Origin: Desulfobacteraceae bacterium
Lineage (GTDB): Bacteria; Desulfobacterota; Desulfobacteria; Desulfobacterales; SURF-15
DNA length: 34,285 bases
Assembly (NCBI GenBank): GCA_003599475.1
Contig: QZKK01000028.1
Location: 1 to 34,285, forward strand
Direction: 5' to 3'
The number at the start of each line of letters is the position of its first letter. The first letter of the stretch is position 1. This document shows, in pieces, positions 15,913 to 24,726 of the stretch. The notes under the pieces are model-generated. The model did no database searches and was not told where the DNA came from. It saw only the letters and a program-made list of their open reading frames with translations. The position numbers and the translations under genes are program-made.

Positions 15913-16330
15913 CGCACCATCTCGCTTCTCTTGTTTTGACTCTCTTAAGAACAATTACCGTGCCAACGGGTCGATCGGTATGACTTGCAGGCGGTTCCGG
16001 CGGCCGCCCAGGCTCCAAGGATTCTATAAGAGCATGTACGATACTGAAAAGGTTACAAAAAATAAGGGTTAAAGACAGTTTTTCATCAGGAGCTCTCGCA
16101 TGGAATATGAAATTTCGGTCGACTTCCAATCCCTCTTCCGCACATCGTACCGGACTTTTGTCCACTTTGGCGTATCCATTTTGGAAGCCGGTCCGCGCAG
16201 GTGAACTGCCGAACAGGAGTGAGAGCCTGAATTTGTTGACCGAATGGGTAGAATAAGATAAACAGAATCTCATTGATTTCGGACTCAAGCATTGAAAGAT
16301 CTCTGTCGATATCTTTTCAGAGGTGTTTAC
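15913..16330. other. Divergent spacer between minor-pilin set 1 and the LysM gene
   Basis: It holds the sigma-54-like element at 15950-15966 and no convincing gene. A weak sigma-70-like pair on plus (TTGACC 16236-16241, then GATAAA 16257-16262, spacing 15) may serve the LysM gene. Activator binding sites for sigma-54 could lie in 15970-16100, but I cannot identify one. Confidence 0.4.
15950..15966 (-). promoter_or_regulatory. Sigma-54-type promoter of minor-pilin set 1
   Basis: The minus strand reads TTGGCACGGTAATTGTT. It matches the -24/-12 consensus YTGGCACGRNNNTTGCW at every fixed position except the C of the -12 box, which is T. The predicted start near 15938 gives a leader of about 26 bases before the GspH/FimT ATG. 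Confidence 0.72.
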
Positions 16331-17359
16331 ATGATCAAATCGACATCTATTCGCCGCCTGGCAATCTTTTCCGCTGCATTTCTTGCCGCAATACCGGCCT
16401 ATGCCGGAGGTGCCGAGAGCATAAGATTTGAATCGGGTTTATACTATATTATCCAAAAGGGAGACACCCTCTGGAATATATCCGGGCGGTTTCTCGATTC
16501 CCCCGAGCGCTGGCCCGAGCTTTGGAAGGAAAACAGCGACATTGCGGACCCTCATTCTATCCGCCCGGGCCGGTGCATCCGGCTTCAACGGGAAGTCGAT
16601 TTCACCCGAATGGCGGATGATGGTTCAAGGAGCAGCCCAGAGAGGATCGATCCGGTGACCCCGAAGGAAACCGTCGATAAAAACCGCTATTTCCGGTTCA
16701 GTTCGATCGATCGGATCGGCTTCATCAAAGACAGACCGGTGGAACCGAGCGGGGTCATATTCAAGGCAAAAGACGATGTCTCTCTCATCGGCGATGGGGA
16801 TATCGTCTATGTTCAAAAACTCGAAGATCGTCTGTTTACTCCGGGAGGACGCTTTACCGCCTACCGCACCCTGCAACTCGGCCACCGAAATGCCCAAGAT
16901 CGAGGATTTCAGCATTATCCGACCGGAGTGCTGGAGATCGTCAGAAACGAAGAGACTTATGCGGTGGGAAAGGTGGTGGCTGTCTATCGTACGATTCAAG
17001 TCGACGATCGATTGATGCCTTTTGAGGCACGTTCTCCTGAAATCCGGCTCTCAGAAACAAACAAGGAAGTAAAAGGGGAAATCATCTCTTCCGAAGAACA
17101 GATGCTTATCTTCGGAGATCAATCGGTTGCCTATATCGACAAGGGGGCGAAAGACGGCGTTTCCCCAGGTCAGACCTACACTCTCTATTACCACGAGAGT
17201 GCCAGGCTCCAGTCCAAAGACGAAACGGATACCCTTCTCACACCCGTCGAATTCGGATCTCTTCTGGTCCTTACGGCCGAAGAAACGACTGCAACCGTGC
17301 TGATCACCCGGGCGGATAGAGCCGTTTCACCGGGAGCATCTTTCGGCGCAAAACAGTAG
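16331..17359 (+). CDS. Exported LysM-domain protein
   Basis: The ATG at 16331 follows AGAGGTG and starts a clear signal peptide (MIKSTSIRRLAIFSAAFLAA, cleaved near AYA-GG). The in-frame 16292 start would add 13 residues ahead of it. A LysM domain spans about residues 37-87 (YYIIQKGDTLWNISGRFLDSPERWPELWKENSDIADPHSIRPGRCIRL), so it likely binds peptidoglycan in the periplasm. The remaining ~255 residues are beta-rich, with regular strand motifs such as GDGDIVYVQKLEDRLFTPG and DKGAKDGVSPGQTYTLYY, resembling repeated small barrels. It lies between the two pilin sets, divergent from set 1 and convergent with the DUF4124 gene. A part in anchoring the pilus is possible but unproven. Confidence 0.85.
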   Translation: MIKSTSIRRLAIFSAAFLAAIPAYAGGAESIRFESGLYYIIQKGDTLWNISGRFLDSPERWPELWKENSDIADPHSIRPGRCIRLQREVDFTRMADDGSRSSPERIDPVTPKETVDKNRYFRFSSIDRIGFIKDRPVEPSGVIFKAKDDVSLIGDGDIVYVQKLEDRLFTPGGRFTAYRTLQLGHRNAQDRGFQHYPTGVLEIVRNEETYAVGKVVAVYRTIQVDDRLMPFEARSPEIRLSETNKEVKGEIISSEEQMLIFGDQSVAYIDKGAKDGVSPGQTYTLYYHESARLQSKDETDTLLTPVEFGSLLVLTAEETTATVLITRADRAVSPGASFGAKQ

Positions 17360-17366
17360 AAAGCTC

Positions 17367-17921
17367 CTATTTTTTCTCTCCCTTTTCGGAGTTCTTCTTT
17401 AGCTGTTCGCTTCTGTTCTCAACACCGGTATTATACAGCTCGACTGCACGATTGTGTATTTTCAATCTATTTTCATACTTCTTTATTCTTTCACTCAAGC
17501 CGTCCGCCTTCTCGTTGTACTCCAATGTGGCCTTTCGCGTCCTGGGTTTCCGGTCTCTTTCCGTGTCGAGAAGCTGTTTTTCCTTCATCAAGACCTCATA
17601 TTCCTGCAGCAGATCCTTTCTTTCCCCTTCAAGACGGCTTTTTGTTTTTTCAAGCTCCGCTTCATCGCGATCCTTCGCGCTTTTTCCGGATTCTTCCACC
17701 CGGAGCGGCTCTTCTTTCGGGTCTTTTTCCTCTCCGCTTCCGGGTTCAGCCTGATACTCGATGTAGGGTTTCATCTCCTTTCGCTGCGCTTCCGGAACCT
17801 TGTAATAATCGCTTGTAAAGCAGGCGTTGCCGTTCTTGTCGATATATTTGTAAAACTCGGTACAATTCGATTCGCTTAGGAAAGCGACCGTGAAAAACAG
17901 GATCCATTTGATGCAGTTCAT
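17367..17921 (-). CDS. DUF4124 protein with long coiled coil
   Basis: This exported protein of 184 residues has a signal peptide (MNCIKWILFFTVAFLSESNC). A DUF4124 module follows at about 21-50 (EFYKYIDKNGNACFTSDYYKVPEAQR). A highly charged helical stretch runs from about 60 to the end, with heptad-like Leu/Glu/Lys spacing that predicts a coiled coil. The Cys at residue 20 ends the signal but lacks a good lipobox. It lies 23 bases after the pilB-like gene on the same strand, so it is probably the last gene of set 2. DUF4124 has no known function. Confidence 0.78.
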   Translation of the reverse strand: MNCIKWILFFTVAFLSESNCTEFYKYIDKNGNACFTSDYYKVPEAQRKEMKPYIEYQAEPGSGEEKDPKEEPLRVEESGKSAKDRDEAELEKTKSRLEGERKDLLQEYEVLMKEKQLLDTERDRKPRTRKATLEYNEKADGLSERIKKYENRLKIHNRAVELYNTGVENRSEQLKKNSEKGEKK

Positions 17922-17944
17922 GGAAAGCCTTCTCCTTCCAAACG

Positions 17945-19771
17945 CTAGGGCTGCTCCCAGGTGACCCTCAGGACCTCCTGGTATGTCGTCGTTCCTTCCA
18001 GCATTTTTTTGATTGCGTTCTGGCGAAGAACGATCATTCCCTCCTTTTTGCCTTGCATCCGGATTGCCTCCAGATCGGCCGTGGAGGTGGTGATTTTTTT
18101 GATGGAATCCACATAAGGAAGAACCTCAAAGATGCCGGTTCGGCCGAAATAGCCGGTTCCCCGGCATTTTTGACACCCTTTGCCCCGGTACAATTTCAAG
18201 GGCCCGTCGCTTCCCGTCTTCAGGCCCATGGCGTTCAGCTCCGAGGAAAGAATCTCGAAAGATTCCTTGCAGCCGTTGCACACTTTTCGGACCAGCCGCT
18301 GGGATAAAACCCCCACGAGGGTCGCCTGGATCAAAAAGGGCGGAACCCCCAAATCGAGCAGTCGCGTGATCGAGGAAGGCGCATCGTTGGTATGAAGGGT
18401 CGATAGGACAAGATGTCCGGTCAATGCCGCCTGTATGGCGTTTGAAGCCGTTTCCAGATCCCTCATCTCCCCGATCATGATGATGTCGGGGTCCTGTCGC
18501 AGGATGTTCCGCAGAATCGTTCCGAAGGTGATGCCGATTCCGGACTGGACCGCGATCTGATTGAACGATTCATGCACCATCTCGATGGGGTCTTCGATGG
18601 TGGTGATGTTTACTTCGGGAGAAGAAAGATGCCTGAGCGACGAATAGAGGGTGGTGGATTTGCCGCTTCCTGTCGGCCCGCATACCAGAATGATGCCGTG
18701 GGGCATGTTCACGAATCGATTGTAGCGGATCAGATCCGTTTCTGTGAAGCCGAGCTGTTCGAGATCCTGGAAAAGGATGTCCGGATCCATGATGCGGATC
18801 ACCATTTTTTCCCCGAATGCGACGGGTATGGTGGAAACCCGCATCTCGACTTCCACCTCCCCCTTGTTTGTCTTCACCCGGCCGTCCTGCGGCCTGCGCT
18901 TTTCAGCCATGTTCAATCTCGCCATGGCCTTTATCCGGCTCACAACGGCAAGATGCACGTTTTTAGGGAGCTCGTAAACCGTATGGAGAACCCCGTCGAT
19001 ACGCAACCGTACCAGACTCTGGCTCCGTTTCGGCTCGATGTGGATATCGCTTGCCCGCTGATCGAATGCATACCCGAGGAGATGATTGACCGCGTTGACG
19101 ATGTGTTGATCGTTGGAGGGGAGTTCATCCGTCGATTTCAGCCGTACGTACTGTTCCAGGTTCCCGAGATCCACCGCCGGCCCTCCGAATTGGTGCTCGG
19201 CTGCGGCGATGGATCTCTTGAAACCGAAAAACTCATTGATCAGCTTTAAAATATCCGATTTCGAGCTGAAGACGATCTTCGTTTTAAAATTGGTCGCGCG
19301 TGAGATATCCTCGAAGGCTTCGCCGTTGAACGGATTGGCCGTTGCCAAAGTGAGGGTGCCGTCTTCGATTGCGATCGGAAGCACATGATGATTCAGGGCG
19401 AAAGAGCGCGGAATCGTTGTGGTCACCAGATTCAGATCGAGCTTCAACGGATTGATTTTCCGATATGGGATTTCCCATTTATCGGCAAGCGTCTTGCAGA
19501 TCGTTTCTTCATCTAGGGTGTAGCCGGAGGCGTCGGACCGATCCAGATTCAAAGAAGCGATTAGATCGATCAGATGATACGGATTCTGATCGCCCGCACC
19601 CTGCCTGTCCGTTGAGGCAGGTTTGGAATTGGTTTTTCCATCCGCTGTCGAATGCGCGCTTCTTTGCTTCCGAAGGATGGTTTTCGCCTGGACCGGGTTG
19701 ATTAAACCCGCTTCGATGAGTGCTCGGCAGACAGTTTCGGTCGAAACCTGCTGGTAAACTGGGTATGACAT
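17945..19771 (-). CDS. PilB/GspE-type pilus assembly ATPase
   Basis: This hexameric ATPase drives pilus extension or type II secretion from the cytoplasmic face. I start it at the ATG 19769-19771 (608 residues); a TTG at 19786 is also open. Residues 84-180 form an N-terminal MshEN-like domain (TLDEETICKTLADKWEIPYRKINPLKLD...). The core has Walker A GPTGSGKSTT (365-374), the Asp box TIEDPIEM, Walker B DPDIIMIGEMRD (427-438) and the His box TGHLVLSTLHTN (451-462). CNGC and CQKC form the zinc tetracysteine module seen in PilB and GspE. It is encoded in the tip operon without PilC, PilT or PilQ nearby, so it may be dedicated to this system. Confidence 0.92.
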   Translation of the reverse strand: MSYPVYQQVSTETVCRALIEAGLINPVQAKTILRKQRSAHSTADGKTNSKPASTDRQGAGDQNPYHLIDLIASLNLDRSDASGYTLDEETICKTLADKWEIPYRKINPLKLDLNLVTTTIPRSFALNHHVLPIAIEDGTLTLATANPFNGEAFEDISRATNFKTKIVFSSKSDILKLINEFFGFKRSIAAAEHQFGGPAVDLGNLEQYVRLKSTDELPSNDQHIVNAVNHLLGYAFDQRASDIHIEPKRSQSLVRLRIDGVLHTVYELPKNVHLAVVSRIKAMARLNMAEKRRPQDGRVKTNKGEVEVEMRVSTIPVAFGEKMVIRIMDPDILFQDLEQLGFTETDLIRYNRFVNMPHGIILVCGPTGSGKSTTLYSSLRHLSSPEVNITTIEDPIEMVHESFNQIAVQSGIGITFGTILRNILRQDPDIIMIGEMRDLETASNAIQAALTGHLVLSTLHTNDAPSSITRLLDLGVPPFLIQATLVGVLSQRLVRKVCNGCKESFEILSSELNAMGLKTGSDGPLKLYRGKGCQKCRGTGYFGRTGIFEVLPYVDSIKKITTSTADLEAIRMQGKKEGMIVLRQNAIKKMLEGTTTYQEVLRVTWEQP

Positions 19772-19798
19772 CGAACCGTTCTTCAAGTTAATTAGAGT

Positions 19799-19825
19799 GT
19801 TCAGTGTTCAGCGTTCAGTGTTCAG
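19799..19825. repeat. Degenerate 7-bp array, unit TTCAGTG (second direct copy)
   Basis: TTCAGTG, TTCAGCG, TTCAGTG, TTCAG appears again, with the same unit order as 5219-5244, in the spacer upstream of the pilB-like gene. Confidence 0.88.
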
Positions 19826-19855
19826 GTTCTGCCCAGGAGCTGACACTCCCGACAC

Positions 19856-19903
19856 GTGAAACCTGACACCCGCCTTACACCCGAAACCTGACACCTGAAA
19901 CCT
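19856..19903. repeat. Degenerate 7-bp array, unit CTGAAAC/CTGACAC
   Basis: Units read GTGAAAC, CTGACAC, an 11-base break, then CCGAAAC, CTGACAC, CTGAAAC, CT. Together with the preceding array it fills most of the 145-base gap between the small exported gene and the pilB-like gene. Confidence 0.82.
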
Positions 19904-19916
19904 CCAAAGGGCATTG

Positions 19917-20288
19917 TCAATTCTCCGTTATGAGAAGCCAGAGCGAAACGATCTCCTGCCGGGATTTGATATATCCGACGTATTGACCCACCTTCAACTC
20001 GGACATCGTGGCGAAAAGGGTCCCGGGAGTGTGAAATGTCACAGCAGGCGAGAGCCGGTGTGCCGAATCGTCGATCACGATTTCATCCGTTCCGATTCGA
20101 TCGATCGTCCCCATACCGCTCATTTTTTTCGGATAATTTTGATAGGGCGGATCGTCCAGGTCGATCCTCTTTTGCATCGATTGCCCGGCATCGGCTCCTT
20201 TCCCCTGCTGCGGCCACACGATCAGGCAGCTTACGGCCAGAATCAACACGAACAGCTCGGCCGGGATTGCGGATCGATGATTGTGCAT
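19917..20288 (-). CDS. Small exported protein in the pilus operon, unknown function
   Basis: This 123-residue protein has a signal or anchor segment (PAELFVLILAVSCLIVWPQQGKGADA). A compact beta-rich body follows, with GMGTIDRIGTDEIVIDDSAHRLSPAVTFHTPG and VGQYVGYIKSRQEIVSLWLL, resembling a small beta-barrel. No family name is recognised. The gene is 21 bases after the PilY1 stop with its own GAGGTGAG ribosome binding site, and precedes the pilB-like gene after a repeat-filled gap. Its place suggests a periplasmic helper of PilY1 assembly; that is inference from position. Confidence 0.72.
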   Translation of the reverse strand: MHNHRSAIPAELFVLILAVSCLIVWPQQGKGADAGQSMQKRIDLDDPPYQNYPKKMSGMGTIDRIGTDEIVIDDSAHRLSPAVTFHTPGTLFATMSELKVGQYVGYIKSRQEIVSLWLLITEN

Positions 20289-20309
20289 CTTCTCACCTCT
20301 ACCTTGTGT

Positions 20310-23300
20310 TTATCGCATGATCCAGTAGTACATTGCCTTGCGTTCGACTTTCTCGAAAACCGCTTCGGTGCTTCCTGCGGATGTGCTGAAAAGCTTCATT
20401 TCCCGAGTCTTATCCGGCATCGTAAGAAAAACGGGTGGAAATAGAATCCCCGTAAATCCTTTTCCCGTCGGCGGAACCCGGACCGGATTCCCGTCGTCAT
20501 CCAGAAGCGGGCTCCCGTCCGGACCGTTGGGAGTGATCAGATCGTTTTCATCGATGACACCGTCTGAATCGATGTCGAATTGCGCTTCGGAAAGCCTCCC
20601 CCCGGTTGCAGCATCGATTTCGTGCACGATGGAATTGCCTCCTCCCGAGCATGGAGAGGTATTCGGGACAATCGAGATGACAATGGCGTTCCCGTCCCGG
20701 ATGATCACATCTTTTACAACCCGCTCTCCCTCTTCGGCAGGATCTGCTTCGGAAGAATGGACCAGATTGAAAAACCATCCGGCGTGAACGGTTACGCCTG
20801 CATTCAAGTCCCCCGGGTTTGCCCTTTGTCCGGTATCGGAATCGGCTACGGTTGCCCAATTGGGTGCGTTGTTGCTCAATGTCCTCAGGCCATGCCCGGA
20901 TATTGTTCGCCAATCGATTTCGGTCTGCTCAAGAAGGGTGACGTTCGCCGCCTGATTCGAAAGTGAAGGGGTTGCGGAGCTGTCGAAAGCACCCAGATAT
21001 TCGCTGTCGTCCCCGTCGTCTCCGTAATCCCAGATTCCATAAATCGCCTGAATCGTCATGTTGGTGCGATCGGCTTCCGCCAGATACTGACCCGTTCCGA
21101 AGACAACCAGATAGCCGGGCTTTTCCGGATGCCGCATCACATCCGGCTGACTGGTGATCGGTTGACCTGAAATCGATATCAGCGGCTTCGGGGTGGTTCC
21201 CGATTTGTAAGCCACATCCCAGTTCGCCGAACTGGAGCCGGTAAGGTCGAATTTCCACATGTTGCCGGCTAAGTCGCCTGCAAAGATATAGTCCAGCTTG
21301 TAGTCATTGTTGACGTCGATGAGTGCGGGGGTGGACAGGCCGTTTGACCCGCTGATCCCGGTATCGATTTTTTTGATCAGACTCCCGGAGGTATCCAGGA
21401 CATAGAGAACCGCCTTTTCGGATGAGCTGTTGTATCCGTTTCCGAACACCACGATGTGCGGGTAGTTGGCATCGTTTGACTTCACCGCGTATGCTTTGCT
21501 GAAGGAGTAGCCCAGGTCGTCGTCCGTAACACCGGTTTTTGGGTATTCCCACAGCACCATAGCGGAAACGGCCGTTTCCAGGTCGGAAATATCGGTACTG
21601 TCGGCAGCGGTGACATCGAGCGCATAATAGCCCTTCCCCCCCTTGCCCAATCCGCCGACCAGCATGGTGACGGCGGATCCGCTTACCATCACATTTTCGG
21701 CGACAGTCGGTGTCAAATCCACGAAAAACTTGTGCGAATAGGCGGGGTCTTTCAGATAGCCGAGGTTTCCGATCACCAGGTTCGGAACATACCCGAATCG
21801 CTCCTCGCCGGTTTCGGCGTTGAACGCATGCAGCATCCCGTCGTTAGCACCTACAAACACCGTATTTCCATGCAGGACCGGAGACGAGTGGACGATGTCG
21901 CCAAGCTTGCCGGTTCTGGTTCGGAAACCGCTGATGCTGTCTCCCCTTGCATACTGAACGATCTGCTCTGCGGTCTGATCCGCGGCAGAGTCGGCCACGA
22001 GATCCGACCCCAACACGGTTTTCTGGGCGTCGGTCAGGCTGCTGTAGCGAAACTCGATCCCGTCGTCGACACCGTTGTAAGTCGCGATCAGCCGGCCGGT
22101 ATCCCAGTTCTGGTCTTCCAGAGTCTCGGAGGCCTTCCATATGACAGCGTTTTCTTCGCGGTTGACCGCACCCGTTACCGGGTCGACCGGATAGGCCACC
22201 ACATCCCCGGTCCAGGAGCCTGTGCTGTACATCGATTGGTACAGGATGGTGCCGGTCCCCAGTTCATCCCCGTTTACCGATACCGAAGCGCCGGACGCCT
22301 TCCGGGCCGCGATGTTTTCCATCAGCAGATAAAGAGAGTCGATCAGCGCCTGTGGATCCGAAGCGCTGAAGAATTCACCCCTGCCGTTTACGGAAGCGTG
22401 CCACAGGTCGTCGATCTTATTGGCGTCTGCGGTGGTCGGATTCGGCCAGTTGGGAATGTCGGTTTCTGCGTTCAAAAAACACGGATCGTCGATTCTCCCG
22501 TCTCCGTCTTCGTCCGGAGGGGTCAGGCTGCCGCTTTGACCGAAAGAGACGGTGTAGGTGACCATGTGCTGGTAAGTCGCGCTGTCGCACGCATTGGTCG
22601 GGACCTGGTTTGCGACATCGTTTGCCAGATCTTCCTTGTAGAACTTCATGGCGACATCGGCAAGCGTATCTGAATTGCCGTCCGCAAAGGGCTCCCCCTC
22701 ATCCCCGTCCTGGTTTCCCACAGACGGGGTGTTTCCGTTCCAGAATCCGTCGGTCATCAGGATGGCGAATGCCTGCTGGCAGGCGCCGCCGTTTGCTTCG
22801 GTTTCAATGGGAGAGTCGCCGAGGCCTCCGGTCAAACCGTCGTCCTTATCCAGGTACTGGCCCACGGCTTTGAGGGAAAGCCGGAGGGGCGTTCCCCCGC
22901 TCGAATCCATGCCGTACAATCCGGTAAGCAAGGTGTTCGTGTCGTCCACGTTCTGGATTGCACCGCCCGAGATCTGCTCGAACTTGACCGCATCGGCGCA
23001 GGCATGGGCGCTGTCGCTTGGGGGGGTATGTGCGATTTGAACGTATTCGGTGCCGTCGCCGTTGAAATTGAAAATCCCAAGCGAATTCCATCTATCCTCG
23101 AATTGTTCCTGGTTCACCGTAACCGTGGTGGTTCCTCCGGCATGCTTGATCTCATAGGGAACCGCTCTGGAATAGTCCCCGTAGCTTCTCCAGTAGGCAA
23201 AGACCTCGTACTGGCCGGCAGTGAGACTAGGTGGCGTCCACTTTGCCGTATAGGGAACACCGGCATCGTTTGTCGTATCCCAGAAATCGTTGTTGTAAGC

Positions 23301-24710
23301 CTCGCTGTTACCGGAAATCCAACGCCAGTTTCCCGTTTTGGTAAAACCTGCATCGCTCTCGTCGAGGATAGTGGTCTGGAGCACCTCTGTATCGAGCCGG
23401 ATGGGGAGCACCGCCTGGCGAAGATCCCCGTTGATGCTGTAGAATCCGACCTTGACTCCGTCCATTGCGTAGATCACGTTTGCAACAGCCGCCTTTGCTG
23501 CCAATTCGCGGCGCCTGTAGAAGGAGTACCAGTTGGCCCAGTTCTGAAGCTCTTCGGCATCGGACTGGAATCGGATGAAATTGCCGCTGTCGTCGTATAT
23601 CTTTGCCCGGTATGTATCCGGCATATCGGATTCCGTGATCGGAGTCAGTGAGGTAACGGTGCCGGAGGTCTCCGAGACCGTGTAGTATTGACGGATGCCG
23701 TTGTTGAAATTGACCAGATAGAGCGTCTCTCCGTCATCCTTGATCCCGTCGCCGTCGGTGTCGTCCAATATGTAATAATGTGCGTACCGGACGGTCACCA
23801 TGGAACCGACCTCTTCGAATCTTACGGCATCTGCACAGGCATGCGTACCGTTGTTGCCGGGCGTGTGATCGAGCTCCACGTACTCGGACCCGCCGCCGGT
23901 AAAGGCAAAGGTACCGAGCAGGTTCCACCGGCTGGCGTTCTCTTCCTGGTCGACATCGACATCGTGGCTCGTACCCGAATGCTGGATGGTGTAGGTCACC
24001 GACCGGGAGTAGTTATCGATTGTCCGCCACCATGCATAGACCTTATAGCTTCCTGCGTTCAGGCCGGTCGGGGTCCAACGGGCCGTATGCCGGTTGAGCC
24101 CGTGGTTGAAGTTTCCGTCGACGGAGGTATCGTAGAAGTCGTCGCCGTAGCCTTCCCCATGATTGTCTTCGTAATACCAGGAGCCGTTGATGAGGCTGAA
24201 CCCGGGATCGGTCTCGTCGATGATCTGGTCGATCATGGCTCCTCCGCCGGATCCGATCTCGAAGTAGGTGCCGGTGATGTCCCAGGTCGGAGAGGCGTTG
24301 ATGGGGTTGGACCGGGGATTCGTTGTGTCCGCGTTGCTCAGGGTCGGCCATGGATAGTAGTCATTCTTTGGGTTGTAGTACATCTTGTTGTACCCGTACC
24401 AGGTCGCCTTCCATTTTTTCCGCTGTGTGCTGGAAAGCGGCACATACCCCCAAGTGTATGCATTGTCTCCTGGGTTTCCGAAGAGATATGCGTAGCCGCC
24501 GTCGAAGAGTCCGTCGCTCTGCCCATCCACGATGAACTCCCAGTCCATGCTCCCGGAGTCGTCCAGAACGAACATGATGATGGGGGGGGCGGAGGTCACT
24601 TTGGTATCGACGGGGGTGTCGCTGATATCGATGCTGCCTGCCGGATCTGCAGAAAGAAAAAAGCAGAGCGCCACAAGAAGGAAACTCGCCGGAGTCAATC
24701 GAATATGCAT
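20310..24710 (-). CDS. PilY1-type pilus tip protein with two inserted golvesin-like domains
   Basis: The ATG at 24708-24710 follows AAGGAG and begins a signal peptide (MHIRLTPASFLLVALCFFLS); the frame from 24905 is a shadow of pilX. The 1466-residue protein has a von Willebrand A domain with MIDAS DDSGS at 50-54 and FAILMTDGFWNG later. Inside this region, residues about 162-300 and 447-581 form two related modules (WTPTGLNAGSYKVYAWW / WTPPSLTAGQYEVFAYW; SRWNLLGTFAF / DRWNSLGIFNF; HACADAVRFEE / HACADAVKFEQ) of the golvesin C-terminal type. The C-terminal half is the PilY1 beta-propeller (SSPVLHGNTVFVGANDGMLHAFNAETGEE...). Acidic calcium-type loops occur near 317-328, 757 and 1390. It should sit at the pilus tip and act as adhesin or force sensor; glycan binding is inferred. 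Confidence 0.9.
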   Translation of the reverse strand: MHIRLTPASFLLVALCFFLSADPAGSIDISDTPVDTKVTSAPPIIMFVLDDSGSMDWEFIVDGQSDGLFDGGYAYLFGNPGDNAYTWGYVPLSSTQRKKWKATWYGYNKMYYNPKNDYYPWPTLSNADTTNPRSNPINASPTWDITGTYFEIGSGGGAMIDQIIDETDPGFSLINGSWYYEDNHGEGYGDDFYDTSVDGNFNHGLNRHTARWTPTGLNAGSYKVYAWWRTIDNYSRSVTYTIQHSGTSHDVDVDQEENASRWNLLGTFAFTGGGSEYVELDHTPGNNGTHACADAVRFEEVGSMVTVRYAHYYILDDTDGDGIKDDGETLYLVNFNNGIRQYYTVSETSGTVTSLTPITESDMPDTYRAKIYDDSGNFIRFQSDAEELQNWANWYSFYRRRELAAKAAVANVIYAMDGVKVGFYSINGDLRQAVLPIRLDTEVLQTTILDESDAGFTKTGNWRWISGNSEAYNNDFWDTTNDAGVPYTAKWTPPSLTAGQYEVFAYWRSYGDYSRAVPYEIKHAGGTTTVTVNQEQFEDRWNSLGIFNFNGDGTEYVQIAHTPPSDSAHACADAVKFEQISGGAIQNVDDTNTLLTGLYGMDSSGGTPLRLSLKAVGQYLDKDDGLTGGLGDSPIETEANGGACQQAFAILMTDGFWNGNTPSVGNQDGDEGEPFADGNSDTLADVAMKFYKEDLANDVANQVPTNACDSATYQHMVTYTVSFGQSGSLTPPDEDGDGRIDDPCFLNAETDIPNWPNPTTADANKIDDLWHASVNGRGEFFSASDPQALIDSLYLLMENIAARKASGASVSVNGDELGTGTILYQSMYSTGSWTGDVVAYPVDPVTGAVNREENAVIWKASETLEDQNWDTGRLIATYNGVDDGIEFRYSSLTDAQKTVLGSDLVADSAADQTAEQIVQYARGDSISGFRTRTGKLGDIVHSSPVLHGNTVFVGANDGMLHAFNAETGEERFGYVPNLVIGNLGYLKDPAYSHKFFVDLTPTVAENVMVSGSAVTMLVGGLGKGGKGYYALDVTAADSTDISDLETAVSAMVLWEYPKTGVTDDDLGYSFSKAYAVKSNDANYPHIVVFGNGYNSSSEKAVLYVLDTSGSLIKKIDTGISGSNGLSTPALIDVNNDYKLDYIFAGDLAGNMWKFDLTGSSSANWDVAYKSGTTPKPLISISGQPITSQPDVMRHPEKPGYLVVFGTGQYLAEADRTNMTIQAIYGIWDYGDDGDDSEYLGAFDSSATPSLSNQAANVTLLEQTEIDWRTISGHGLRTLSNNAPNWATVADSDTGQRANPGDLNAGVTVHAGWFFNLVHSSEADPAEEGERVVKDVIIRDGNAIVISIVPNTSPCSGGGNSIVHEIDAATGGRLSEAQFDIDSDGVIDENDLITPNGPDGSPLLDDDGNPVRVPPTGKGFTGILFPPVFLTMPDKTREMKLFSTSAGSTEAVFEKVERKAMYYWIMR

Positions 24711-24726
24711 GAGACAGCTCCTTTCC

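Noticed and set aside
15728..16288. A 186-codon minus-strand frame over the spacer before minor-pilin set 1
   Set aside because: It overlaps the GspH/FimT gene and its sigma-54-like promoter and has no protein signature.
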